From CALMEC01 sp964628685 (GTDB lineage: Bacteria > Actinomycetota > Thermoleophilia > Miltoncostaeales > Miltoncostaeaceae): a stretch of 64,000 bases of DNA. The notes beneath the pieces were generated by a model, which saw only the letters and a list, made by a program, of their open reading frames with translations, was not told where the DNA came from and did no database searches. The DNA lies in assembly GCA_964628685.1 (NCBI GenBank), contig CAZVNM010000005.1, forward strand, positions 62,001 to 126,000, written 5' to 3'. A program made the position numbers and the translations under genes. Position 1 is the stretch's first letter. Every line of letters starts with the position of its first letter. This document shows, in pieces, positions 25,661 through 32,414 of the stretch.

Positions 25661-26731
25661 TCACTGCAGCCTGGCGGCCTCGGCCATGCTGGCGAGCTTC
25701 TGGAGCGACTGGTGCTCCACCTGACGGATGCGCTCACGCGTGACGTTGAACATGCGTCCCAGCTCATCCAGGGTGCGCGGCTTCTCGCCACCCAGCCCGT
25801 AGCGCAGCTCGAGCACGCGCCGCTCCCGGTAGGAGAGCTGATCCAGCAGGTCACCGAGCGCCTCGTGGCGCAGGGCGGTCTCGGCCGCCACCTCGGGCGC
25901 CACGGTGTTCTCGTCGGCCAGGAAGCGCACGAACTCCGCCTCCTCGTCCTCACCGACCGGCTTCTCCAGCGACACGATGGGCTGTGCGCTTCGGAGGATG
26001 TCCTCGACCTCCTCCGGCGGCAGCCCCGTCGCCTCGCCGAGCTCTTCCACCGTGGGCTCGCGCCCCAGCTGACCGATCAGCACGCGCTCGGCGCGGCTGA
26101 TCTGGTTGAGCTTCTCGACGACGTGCACCGGGATGCGGATGGTGCGGCCCTTGTCGGCCAGCGCACGGGTGACCGCCTGACGGATCCACCACGTGGCGTA
26201 CGTCGAGAACTTGAACCCGCGCCGCCAGTCGAACTTCTCGACCGCGCGGACGAGGCCGAGGGTGCCCTCCTGGATGAGGTCGAGGAACGGCAGGCCGCGG
26301 CCGCGGTAGGCCTTGGCGATCGAGACGACCAGACGGAGGTTGGCCTCGACCATCTGGCGCTTGGCCTCCGGATCGCCGTTCTCGATGCGCTTCGCCAGGC
26401 TCACCTCCTGCGCGGCGGTGAGGAGCGGCACGCGGCCGATGTCCTTGAGGAACAGCTGCAGCGCATCGGTGGTCTGTTCGACGGCGGGATGCGTGCGCCG
26501 GTTGCGCTCGGCCTCGTCGAGTTCGGCGGTGCGCGTGCGCGCCTCGATGGCGTCGACGATGTCGACACCCAGCTCGTCGAGGTGCTGGTACAGCTCGGCC
26601 TGGGAGGATGCGTCGACGTTGATGGCGTCGAGGGCCTCGCCGACCTCCTCGACGCTCAGGAAACCGAGCTCCTGGCCCCGCGCGATGAGCGCCTGCAGCT
26701 CGCCTTCGTCGATCAGCTCTTGCAGTCCCGT
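25661..26731 (-). CDS. rpoD: Primary RNA polymerase sigma factor (sigma-70 family)
   Basis: The protein has a short region 1.1, region 1.2 (TTDALQLFLKDIGRVPLLTAAQEVSLAKRIE), 2.1-2.4 (MVEANLRLVVSIAKAYRGRGLPFLDLIQEGTLGLVRAVEKFDWRRGFKFSTYATWWIRQAVTRAL), region 3 and region 4.2 with the HTH DELGRMFNVTRERIRQVE, so it is the housekeeping sigma factor. The start is unusual: the frame has no ATG, GTG or TTG for hundreds of codons upstream of the conserved part. The Shine-Dalgarno AGGAAAGGA (26740-26748) is eight bases before an in-frame ACG at 26731, used here; CTG codons at 26725 and 26716 are alternatives. Confidence 0.93.
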   Translation of the reverse strand, partial: TGLQELIDEGELQALIARGQELGFLSVEEVGEALDAINVDASSQAELYQHLDELGVDIVDAIEARTRTAELDEAERNRRTHPAVEQTTDALQLFLKDIGRVPLLTAAQEVSLAKRIENGDPEAKRQMVEANLRLVVSIAKAYRGRGLPFLDLIQEGTLGLVRAVEKFDWRRGFKFSTYATWWIRQAVTRALADKGRTIRIPVHVVEKLNQISRAERVLIGQLGREPTVEELGEATGLPPEEVEDILRSAQPIVSLEKPVGEDEEAEFVRFLADENTVAPEVAAETALRHEALGDLLDQLSYRERRVLELRYGLGGEKPRTLDELGRMFNVTRERIRQVEHQSLQKLASMAEAARLQ

Positions 26732-26850
26732 CGCGTCCGTCCTTTCCTGTCGTTCAGCGGTCGATCCGAGGTGCGGTGCATGCGCCGACGGTCGAACGCC
26801 CTGGCAAGCGAACGGCGTCCACGATGGGTGATCCGCCGAACATCCGGGGG

Positions 26851-26856
26851 AGTGTA
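26851..26856 (-). promoter_or_regulatory. -10 box TACACT for rpoD
   Basis: TACACT on the minus strand is the clearest -10 in the 261-bp gap shared with the divergent ompA-like gene and predicts a leader of over 100 nt for rpoD. Confidence 0.45.
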
Positions 26857-26952
26857 GCCCGCTTTTCGCCCGCGGTACAGGGTCCGTGCGAATTTCACAT
26901 GGTCGACCGCCCCGGCCGGACCCGTGATCCGTGGGGCTTCCGGACCGCTCGG

Positions 26953-26958
26953 TAACAT
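26953..26958 (+). promoter_or_regulatory. -10 box TAACAT for the OmpA-like gene
   Basis: TAACAT lies 34 bases before the ATG at 26993, with a GGAG at 26982-26985 in the predicted leader. Confidence 0.45.
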
Positions 26959-26992
26959 TCGAGACCATGCCCGCCCGTCGCCGGAGACATCG

Positions 26993-27568
26993 ATGACCAC
27001 CGAACGACGTCCACGTCCGTCGGCCTCCGGACCCGCCGGCTGGGTCGTCCTCCTCGCGCTCATGGTCCTGGCGCTCATCATCGCGGGCATCGCGAAGGGC
27101 TGCGGTGACGACGGGGCCGACACCGGCACGACGACCACCACCACGACCACGACGACCACCGGCACCCAGACCACGGGCACCGGCGGCGCCGAGGGCGGCG
27201 GTGTGGTCGACCAGATCAACCAGGCCGTCCAGCAGGCCGGCGGCATCACGTTCCAGACCGGGTCGGTGGACCTCACCGCCGACAGCCGGGCCGCGCTCGA
27301 CCAGGTCGCGGCGCTCCTGGCGCAGAACCCCAGCATCAACGTCGAGGTGGGCGCGCACACCGACACGCAGGGGGACTCCGACAAGAACCTGCAGCTCAGC
27401 CAGCAGCGCGCCGACGCCGTCGTGACCTACCTGTCCACCACCAAGGGGATCCAGGCGTCACGACTGAAGGCGGTCGGCTACGGCGAGGCGCAGCCGGTGG
27501 TCGCCAACGAGGCATCCGAGGCCGACCGGCAGAAGAACCGGCGCATCGAGTTCAAGCTCCAGTCCTGA
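26993..27568 (+). CDS. OmpA/MotB C-terminal domain membrane-anchored protein
   Basis: The 191-residue protein has a basic N-terminus, one signal-anchor helix (about residues 17-35), a poly-Thr linker with eleven consecutive threonines, and an OmpA-like peptidoglycan-binding domain (about 75-190) with the family pattern ITFQTGSVDLTADSRAALDQVAALL, GAHTDTQGD, LSQQRADAVVTYL and EADRQKNRRIEF. The Asp/Arg pair of TDTQGD and RRIEF binds meso-DAP stem peptides. It likely tethers membrane to cell wall. A Cys after the helix (KGCGDDG) is not in a standard lipobox because of the preceding Ala-Lys-Gly. Confidence 0.88.
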   Translation: MTTERRPRPSASGPAGWVVLLALMVLALIIAGIAKGCGDDGADTGTTTTTTTTTTTGTQTTGTGGAEGGGVVDQINQAVQQAGGITFQTGSVDLTADSRAALDQVAALLAQNPSINVEVGAHTDTQGDSDKNLQLSQQRADAVVTYLSTTKGIQASRLKAVGYGEAQPVVANEASEADRQKNRRIEFKLQS

Positions 27569-27577
27569 CCGCGGACG

Positions 27578-27907
27578 ATGGCGCTCGTCGCGTCGGTGGT
27601 GATCGGCTTCGTCTACCTGCAGGGACCGGCCCGCTGGGCGCTCATCGCCGGGGGCGTGCTGGTGGAGGTCGTCGAGGCGTGGGTGATGATCACGTGGAGC
27701 CGGCGTGGCCGGCCGACCGTGGGGATCGAGGCCCTCGTCGGGCGCCGGGGCGTCGCGCTCAGCGATCTGCGACCGGATGGCCAGGTGCGGATCGTGGGTG
27801 AACGGTGGCAGGCGCGGTGCGCATCGGGCTGCGACCGCGGCGCGGAGGTCGTCGTGACCGGCCATGACGGGCTGGAGCTCGAGGTGCGCCCCGCGCAGGG
27901 GGCCTGA
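27578..27907 (+). CDS. NfeD-like C-terminal OB-fold membrane protein
   Basis: This 109-residue protein has one or two N-terminal membrane segments (about 3-15 and 20-40) and an NfeD C-terminal OB domain (GIEALVGRRGVALSDLRPDGQVRIVGERWQARC through EVVVTGHDGLELEVRP). Short NfeD proteins work with stomatin/SPFH partners in membrane quality control; no partner is in the window. It begins ten bases after the OmpA-like gene, so they are probably co-transcribed. Confidence 0.85.
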   Translation: MALVASVVIGFVYLQGPARWALIAGGVLVEVVEAWVMITWSRRGRPTVGIEALVGRRGVALSDLRPDGQVRIVGERWQARCASGCDRGAEVVVTGHDGLELEVRPAQGA

Positions 27908-28023
27908 CACCCGGCCCGCACCCCAAGCCTCGACCTCATGTCGAGCCGCGCCGGTGCCGATGATGAACCCGGCTGCGCCGTTTCGCGGCGCGGGAGCACT
28001 CGAGCGCAGGAAGGACCGTGGCA

Positions 28024-28446
28024 ATGGCAGGCATCGCGGAGATTCATGGCATCGACGAGACGCGGGCGGAGCGGCTTCGCACCGCCGGTGTGCGGTCGCT
28101 GGTCGATCTCGTCGCGTCCACGGAATCCAACGACGACCTGCGTCGACTGGCCGAGACGGTGGGTGTGAGCGAGGCCGAGATGACCACGTGGGCCGCGTCG
28201 GCCGGGCTGATGCAGGTCGCGGGCGTGGGGGCCGCCTACGCCCAGTTGCTCGTGGGCGCGGGTGTTGGGACCGTGGACGATCTGGCGTACAGCCGCCCGC
28301 GGGATCTCGCCCGGCGCGTGGCGGATGTCAGCGCCGAGCTGGGACGTCCGGTGCCCAACCCCAAGACCGTGGCGCTCTGGATCGCGGCCGCGCACGAGAT
28401 GCTGCACCGCTCGTTCTCGAAGGACCCCGACGTCGTCGAGATCTGA
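28024..28446 (+). CDS. DUF4332-type helix-hairpin-helix protein
   Basis: This 140-residue protein consists of two tandem HhH-like repeats: IAEIHGIDETRAERLRTAGVRSLVDLV and LMQVAGVGAAYAQLLVGAGVGTVDDLAY, the layout of DUF4332. Such repeats bind nucleic acid or act as protein interaction modules; no function is assigned. The ATG at 28024 follows the Shine-Dalgarno AGGAAGGA by eight bases; GTG at 28018 is too close to it. Confidence 0.85.
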   Translation: MAGIAEIHGIDETRAERLRTAGVRSLVDLVASTESNDDLRRLAETVGVSEAEMTTWAASAGLMQVAGVGAAYAQLLVGAGVGTVDDLAYSRPRDLARRVADVSAELGRPVPNPKTVALWIAAAHEMLHRSFSKDPDVVEI

Positions 28447-28460
28447 CCCCGGTGGTGGCG

Positions 28461-28480
28461 ACGGGGCGCCGCGCGCCCGT
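28461..28480. terminator. Hairpin after the DUF4332 gene
   Basis: ACGGGGCGC (28461-28469) can pair with GCGCCCGT (28473-28480) with one bulged G; it lies between two convergent genes. Confidence 0.4.
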
Positions 28481-28562
28481 TCCTCGCCGCGATGACCCTG
28501 GCCGTGCCCCGCCGTCGTCCGGCGCGGCGCCGTCCTGACCGGTCGCCCCGCTGGGTGGACGC

Positions 28563-29012
28563 CTAGGCGGCCAGGTCGAGGCGCAGCTGGGGAACCGGCT
28601 GCACACGTCCCGCCCGTCGCAGCGCGACGATGACCTTGGCGGCGATGGGTGACTGGTCGGCGATGTGGGCGATGACTCGGGCGGCGTTCGCGTCGTGCGG
28701 CCCCGTGAGGGCGGCGACCGGCGCACCGCCCGCCCGCATCTGTTCGACGACGACCGCCAGCGCGCCGAGGCGCATCAGCACCCCGCGGGGCGTCGCGTCA
28801 CCGTGGCCCAGGCGCGCGAGCGCCCGGGGCGACCAGGAGACGGCGCGACCCAGGGTCGCGATGTCGATGCCGGCGTCGATCAGCCGGTCGCGCAGGGCGG
28901 CCGGCCCGTCGCACACATGCGCGATGAGGCGCATCGAGAAGGCCGGGGTGTCGGTGGTGGTGTCCTGAGGCCGTGCGGTCATCGGAACCTCGCCTGTCGG
29001 AACGGATGTCAT
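28563..29012 (-). CDS. LexA-controlled protein of unknown function
   Basis: This 149-residue Ala/Arg-rich protein is predicted all-helical. Residues 25-45 (FSMRLIAHVCDGPAALRDRL) and 55-85 (LGRAVSWSPRALARLGHGD) look like short helix-turn-helix elements, but I recognise no family. The C-terminus ends PVPQLRLDLAA; QLxLxL-type tails in other DNA repair proteins contact the beta clamp, so PQLRLDL is a possible clamp-binding motif (inference). It has the best promoter in the window with a LexA box filling the spacer, so it belongs to the SOS regulon. A second in-frame ATG is at residue 11. Confidence 0.75.
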   Translation of the reverse strand: MTSVPTGEVPMTARPQDTTTDTPAFSMRLIAHVCDGPAALRDRLIDAGIDIATLGRAVSWSPRALARLGHGDATPRGVLMRLGALAVVVEQMRAGGAPVAALTGPHDANAARVIAHIADQSPIAAKVIVALRRAGRVQPVPQLRLDLAA

Positions 29013-29018
29013 GCCCCC

Positions 29019-29047
29019 ATTCTACGAACATGTGTTCGGTCTGTCAA
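29019..29047 (-). promoter_or_regulatory. Consensus sigma-70 promoter with LexA box in spacer
   Basis: Minus strand: TTGACA (29047-29042), a 17-base spacer, TAGAAT (29024-29019), six bases, then ATG at 29012. The spacer contains CGAACATGTGTTCG (29025-29038), a perfect LexA operator identical to that before recA. LexA bound here would cover both -35 and -10. Confidence 0.9.
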
Positions 29048-29135
29048 CCGTCCGGATCGCCCGCCGCCACGCGGCCCGCGCGGGGCCGGATGTCGCGGTC
29101 CTGTGACGCTCCCGCCGGTGTCCGAACCGGTGCGC

Positions 29136-29141
29136 TACGGT
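29136..29141 (+). promoter_or_regulatory. -10 box TACGGT for the tiny transcript
   Basis: TACGGT lies 35 bases before the TTG of the ten-codon frame and predicts transcription from about 29148. Confidence 0.45.
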
Positions 29142-29170
29142 GTCCTCACCACGGAAAGGAGGTGGTCCGT

Positions 29171-29203
29171 TTGAACGAGCCATGTGGAGGTGGCAGTAGC
29201 TAG
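29171..29203 (+). CDS. Ten-codon reading frame with super Shine-Dalgarno
   Basis: GAAAGGAGGTGGTCC (29154-29168) is complementary to about 15 bases of a typical 16S rRNA 3' end (GGATCACCTCCTTTC), allowing one G-U pair. It is followed by TTG at 29171 and a frame reading MNEPCGGGSS ending at TAG 29201-29203. The core AAGGAGG ends ten bases from TTG. The strength of the ribosome site for such a small frame is the evidence; a peptide, a ribosome-trapping RNA, or coincidence are all possible. Confidence 0.4.
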   Translation: MNEPCGGGSS

Positions 29204-29280
29204 GGGCGCGCCCTCCAATGCGCAGCCGCAGCAGGAGGGGACGCACATCGCGCCCCATGGCGAAACCCATGCTGCTACCG

Positions 29281-29307
29281 GGGCCCGGGACACACCGTCT
29301 CGGGCCC
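29281..29307 (+). terminator. Strong GC hairpin
   Basis: GGGCCCGGGAC (29281-29291) pairs with GTCTCGGGCCC (29297-29307) over 11 bp with one G-U and a five-base loop. It ends the small transcript and can also stop the opposing hydrolase transcript. Confidence 0.75.
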
Positions 29308-29350
29308 TTCCCATTTCAGCCCGCCCGCACCGTCGCGGCGCGTCCGCCGT

Positions 29351-30169
29351 TCAGGCGCCCAGGAAGTCCAGCGCGAGCCGGGAGACCGCGCCGCCGCGCC
29401 ACGTGATGGGCGACTCGCCCTCCGGCTCGACGCAGAGGCGCGCGCCGGGGATCGTGTCGCGCCACGCCTCGGCCACCTCCAGCGGATGCTCGGCGTCCAG
29501 CCGGTCGCGTGTGCCGAGGACGAGCGTGGGACACGTGATCGCCTCCAGCGCCGACATCCCGTCGAAGGCCGCCGACCGCGGCGTCGTCCGCAGCGCGTCC
29601 GCCACGGCGTCGGGGTGCGCGTGGCGCTCCATGCGCTGCAGCACCATGGTGCGGAGCTTCTCCTGCCAGTCCGGCGGCGCGGAGCTGTGGATGGCCGCCA
29701 CGAACCCCTCCGGACCGCCCGCGGCGAGCCCCGCCGCCAGCCGGTCCCAGCGCTCGGTCTCGTCGGAGGGACGGCCAAGGTGCGACGGGGCGCCCAGGAT
29801 CAGCGCGTCGACCCGGTCCGGGTGGGTGATCGCCACGCGCGCGGCGGTGTGCGCACCCATCGAGTGGCCGAACAGCACGGCGCGGGAGACGCCCAGCTCG
29901 TCCATCACGGCGATCGCGTCATCGGCCAGCTGCGGGTAGGTGTAGTCGTCGGCCGACGGGGCCGGATCGGACACGCCGTGGCCGCGTGCGTCGTACGAGA
30001 TCACCCGGTGACCGGCGCGCTCGATCGTGCGCGATCCGTGCAGCACGTAGCGGCGGGTCGCCGTCAGGCCGTGCAGGAGCAGGACGACGGGGCCGTCCCC
30101 GCCGGTGTCCTCGCCACGGATCTCCCGGCCGCCCAGGTCGACCCGCCACTCGGTGGGTGCGGTGCTCAC
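29351..30169 (-). CDS. Alpha/beta-hydrolase fold protein
   Basis: This 272-residue protein has the fold landmarks VVLLLHGLTATRRY (oxyanion region), ISYDARGHGVSDP and nucleophile elbow GHSMGAHTAARVA, plus an acidic residue in LVLGTRDRLDAEHP. At the position where the catalytic His normally follows the last strand (usually GxGH), the sequence is VEPEGESPITWRGG with no histidine, so it may use another residue or be non-hydrolytic. It starts at GTG and overlaps the previous membrane protein gene by four bases. Confidence 0.85.
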   Translation of the reverse strand: MSTAPTEWRVDLGGREIRGEDTGGDGPVVLLLHGLTATRRYVLHGSRTIERAGHRVISYDARGHGVSDPAPSADDYTYPQLADDAIAVMDELGVSRAVLFGHSMGAHTAARVAITHPDRVDALILGAPSHLGRPSDETERWDRLAAGLAAGGPEGFVAAIHSSAPPDWQEKLRTMVLQRMERHAHPDAVADALRTTPRSAAFDGMSALEAITCPTLVLGTRDRLDAEHPLEVAEAWRDTIPGARLCVEPEGESPITWRGGAVSRLALDFLGA

Positions 30170-30735
30170 GTCGCCGGATCGTCCGGGGGTGGGCGGTCGC
30201 GCTCGAATGCGCGGCGGTCCTCGTCCAGCCGGTGGGCCCGCCGGTCGAGGCTGCGGCGGCGGATGAGCAGCCACATCATGAACCCGAACAGCAGCGCGGC
30301 GACCACGGCACCGATCGCGCTGCTCGCGCGGAAGTAGCTGGCCTCGGTGTCGAGGATCCGCTCACCGGCGTGGGCGGCGTTGCCGTTGCCGACCACGATC
30401 GAGAGGGTCAGCAGGTTCGGCAGGGCCAGGGCGATCGCCCCGGCGAGGAACCCGGCCCACACCTTCCACTGGCGTCGCCGCCGGAAGCCGAACCACAGCA
30501 CCAGCAGCGGGAGGAAGGTGAAGACGATGCCGTAGAAGAGGCCCAGGGCGACGCCGTTGAACGTGCTCTGGTTGACCTGGTTGCCGATCCGCACCGCCCA
30601 CCAGCGCGGCAGGAACGCCGACAGGATGAACGCCAGGAGCACCGCCGCCACCAGGACGATCCCGCCGATGGCGAGACGCCTGCCCCAGTTGACCTCGCGG
30701 ACCGGGCGCCCCTCTGTCTCTCTGACCTCGTTCAT
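30166..30735 (-). CDS. Polytopic membrane protein, unknown
   Basis: This 189-residue protein has four hydrophobic segments at about 22-43, 58-82, 94-114 and 130-152, an acidic N-terminus and a charged C-terminus (RRRSLDRRAHRLDEDRRAFERDRPPPDDPAT) likely to be cytoplasmic. I recognise no family. ATG codons at 30735 and 30744 are both possible starts. It is the middle gene of a three-gene operon with the glutaredoxin-like gene upstream and the hydrolase downstream. Confidence 0.7.
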   Translation of the reverse strand: MNEVRETEGRPVREVNWGRRLAIGGIVLVAAVLLAFILSAFLPRWWAVRIGNQVNQSTFNGVALGLFYGIVFTFLPLLVLWFGFRRRRQWKVWAGFLAGAIALALPNLLTLSIVVGNGNAAHAGERILDTEASYFRASSAIGAVVAALLFGFMMWLLIRRRSLDRRAHRLDEDRRAFERDRPPPDDPAT

Positions 30736-30748
30736 GGCCGCCATTCTC

Positions 30749-31042
30749 TCAGTCGGGCTCGGGTGACGGTGCGGCGCCGCGGCCCCGGCGGCGGATCTCG
30801 CCGACGCGGCGGCGAAGGAGCAGCTCGTCCACCCGGAACTTGAACACCAGGCGTCCCTCCAGGACCCCCGCCGGGATGCGCTCGCGCCAGGCGGCCTCCA
30901 GATCGGGGTCTCCGTCGATGCGGACCCAGCGCACGTCCAGGCCCAGCCCGGGGGCGAGCCGTTCGAGCACCGGCCGGGCCTCGTCGCACAGGTGGCAGCC
31001 GTCGGCGGTGTAGACGGTGAGGGGGAGGGGCGGTGCGGACAC
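30749..31042 (-). CDS. Glutaredoxin-like (DUF836-type) thiol protein
   Basis: This 97-residue protein has the thioredoxin-fold start LTVYTADGCHLCDEARPVLERL with the redox pair CHLC (about residues 16-19), then WVRIDGDPDLEAAWRERIPAGVLEGRLVF, the glutaredoxin-like pattern including the cis-Pro (IPAGVL). It probably reduces disulfides or mixed thiols. The GTG at 31042 is preceded by TACCAT ending six bases upstream (leaderless). aroA diverges only 70 bp away. Confidence 0.85.
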   Translation of the reverse strand: MSAPPLPLTVYTADGCHLCDEARPVLERLAPGLGLDVRWVRIDGDPDLEAAWRERIPAGVLEGRLVFKFRVDELLLRRRVGEIRRRGRGAAPSPEPD

Positions 31043-31048
31043 GACACG

Positions 31049-31054
31049 ATGGTA
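31049..31054 (-). promoter_or_regulatory. -10 box TACCAT, leaderless promoter of the glutaredoxin-like gene
   Basis: TACCAT, six bases (CGTGTC), GTG at 31042 on the minus strand. Confidence 0.5.
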
Positions 31055-31099
31055 GGGACCGCGGCGGCTCGGCATCCGTCCCGGGTCACCGGCCATCGG

Positions 31100-31105
31100 T
31101 AGGTT
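31100..31105 (+). promoter_or_regulatory. -10 box TAGGTT, leaderless aroA promoter
   Basis: TAGGTT, seven bases (GTCGGGC), GTG at 31113. Confidence 0.5.
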
Positions 31106-31112
31106 GTCGGGC

Positions 31113-32414
31113 GTGGCAGTCGTGCGCGTCCAACCCGCGGCGGGACTCTCCGGGACGGTCTCGATCCCCCCGGACAAGTCGCTCACCCACCGCGCGATCC
31201 TCCTGGGCGCCCTGTCGGACGGCCCGGTGACCGTCGAGGACACCCTCGACTCGGAGGACACCGCCGCGACCCTGTCCGCCGTCGAGTCGTGCGGGGTGCG
31301 CGTGGAGGGACACCTGGGCGGGAGCATCACCGTCCACGGTGTGGGACCCACCGGCCTTCGCCCGCCCGGGCGCATCGACTGCATGAACGCCGGCACCCTC
31401 ATGCGCCTGTTCGCCGGGATCCTCGCCGGTGCGACCCCGACGCCCGTGGTGCTGGACGGCGACGCATCGCTTCGCCGGCGTCCCATGCACCGCATCGCGG
31501 CGCCGCTCGCGGCCATGGGCGCGCGGGTGACGACCGTGGCGGGGGGGACCCCGCCCCTCGCGATCGAGCCGCCGAGCGCACTCGTCGCCCGTCGCCACGA
31601 CCTCGCGGTGGCGAGCGCCCAGGTGAAGAGCTGCATCCTCCTGGCCGGGCTGCGCGCCGACGGCGTCACCGAGGTCACCGAGCCGGTCCATTCGCGCGAC
31701 CACACCGAGCGCATGCTGGCGGCGGCCGGGGCGCCGGTGTCGGTCACGGGTCTCACGTCGCGGGTGGACGGGCCGGTCGACGCGATGCGGCTGCCCGACC
31801 TTGTCGTCCCCGGCGACTTCTCGTCCGCGGCGTTCCACCTGGTGGCCGGTGCGCTGCGCGCGGCGCCGTCGCTTCGCCTGGTGGGGGTCAACCTCAACCC
31901 GACGCGGGCGGGGCTCCTGGACGTGATGCGTCGCATGGGCGTGCGCATCGACGTCGACGAGCACGAGCCCGCGGCCGGCGAGCCGTACGGCGACCTCGTC
32001 GTCCACCGCGCCGACGGGCTCGTCGGGACGACGGTGGAGGCCGAGGAGGTTCCGGCGCTGATCGACGAGGTGACGCTCATCGGCATCCTCGGCGCGTTCG
32101 CCGAGGGGACGACGGTGGTGCGCGGGGCGGGCGAGCTTCGCGTGAAGGAGAGCGATCGCATCGCCACCACCTGCACCGCGCTGCGGGAGATCGGCGTGGC
32201 CGTGGACGAGACCGAGGACGGCTTCGTCGTCCACGGTGGCGGCGGAATCCGCGGCGGTCGCGTGCAGGCCGCCGGCGACCACCGCATCGCGATGCTCGGC
32301 GCCGTCGCGGGTCTCGTGAGCGTCGACGGGGTCAGCGTCGACGGGTTCGAGGTCGCCGCCGTGTCCTACCCCGGGTTCGCCCGGGACCTCGCGCAGATCG
32401 GGGCGTCGGTCTGA
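31113..32414 (+). CDS. aroA: 3-phosphoshikimate 1-carboxyvinyltransferase (EPSP synthase)
   Basis: AroA joins PEP to shikimate-3-phosphate in aromatic amino acid synthesis. The 433-residue protein has GTVSIPPDKSLTHRAILLG (PDKS substrate loop), NAGTLMRLFAG (phosphate site), LDGDASLRRRPM, KSCILLAGL, GDFSSAAFHLVAGAL and the VKESDRI and DHRIAM motifs. The N-terminal NAGTLMR rather than NxGTxxR/GNSGTT variants cannot by itself settle glyphosate class. The GTG at 31113 agrees with the family start. It overlaps cmk through CTGA. Confidence 0.96.
   Translation: MAVVRVQPAAGLSGTVSIPPDKSLTHRAILLGALSDGPVTVEDTLDSEDTAATLSAVESCGVRVEGHLGGSITVHGVGPTGLRPPGRIDCMNAGTLMRLFAGILAGATPTPVVLDGDASLRRRPMHRIAAPLAAMGARVTTVAGGTPPLAIEPPSALVARRHDLAVASAQVKSCILLAGLRADGVTEVTEPVHSRDHTERMLAAAGAPVSVTGLTSRVDGPVDAMRLPDLVVPGDFSSAAFHLVAGALRAAPSLRLVGVNLNPTRAGLLDVMRRMGVRIDVDEHEPAAGEPYGDLVVHRADGLVGTTVEAEEVPALIDEVTLIGILGAFAEGTTVVRGAGELRVKESDRIATTCTALREIGVAVDETEDGFVVHGGGGIRGGRVQAAGDHRIAMLGAVAGLVSVDGVSVDGFEVAAVSYPGFARDLAQIGASV

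Larger units (their letters stand above)
29148..29307 (+). ncRNA. Small stand-alone transcript (predicted), structured RNA or peptide mRNA
   Basis: Between two unrelated minus-strand genes lies a self-contained unit: a -10 box, a super Shine-Dalgarno, a ten-codon frame, two pairing segments and a strong terminator hairpin, in about 160 nt. GGTGGCAG (29189-29196) can pair with CTGCTACC (29272-29279) with one G-U, closing a long-range stem around 29197-29271. I do not recognise it as 6C, 6S, tmRNA, RNase P or SRP RNA. The ends are inferred from the promoter and terminator. Confidence 0.45.

Noticed and set aside
27131..27170. Short ACC/ACG repeat in the OmpA-like gene as a tandem-repeat locus
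   Set aside because: It encodes a poly-Thr linker, a common low-complexity feature of exported proteins.
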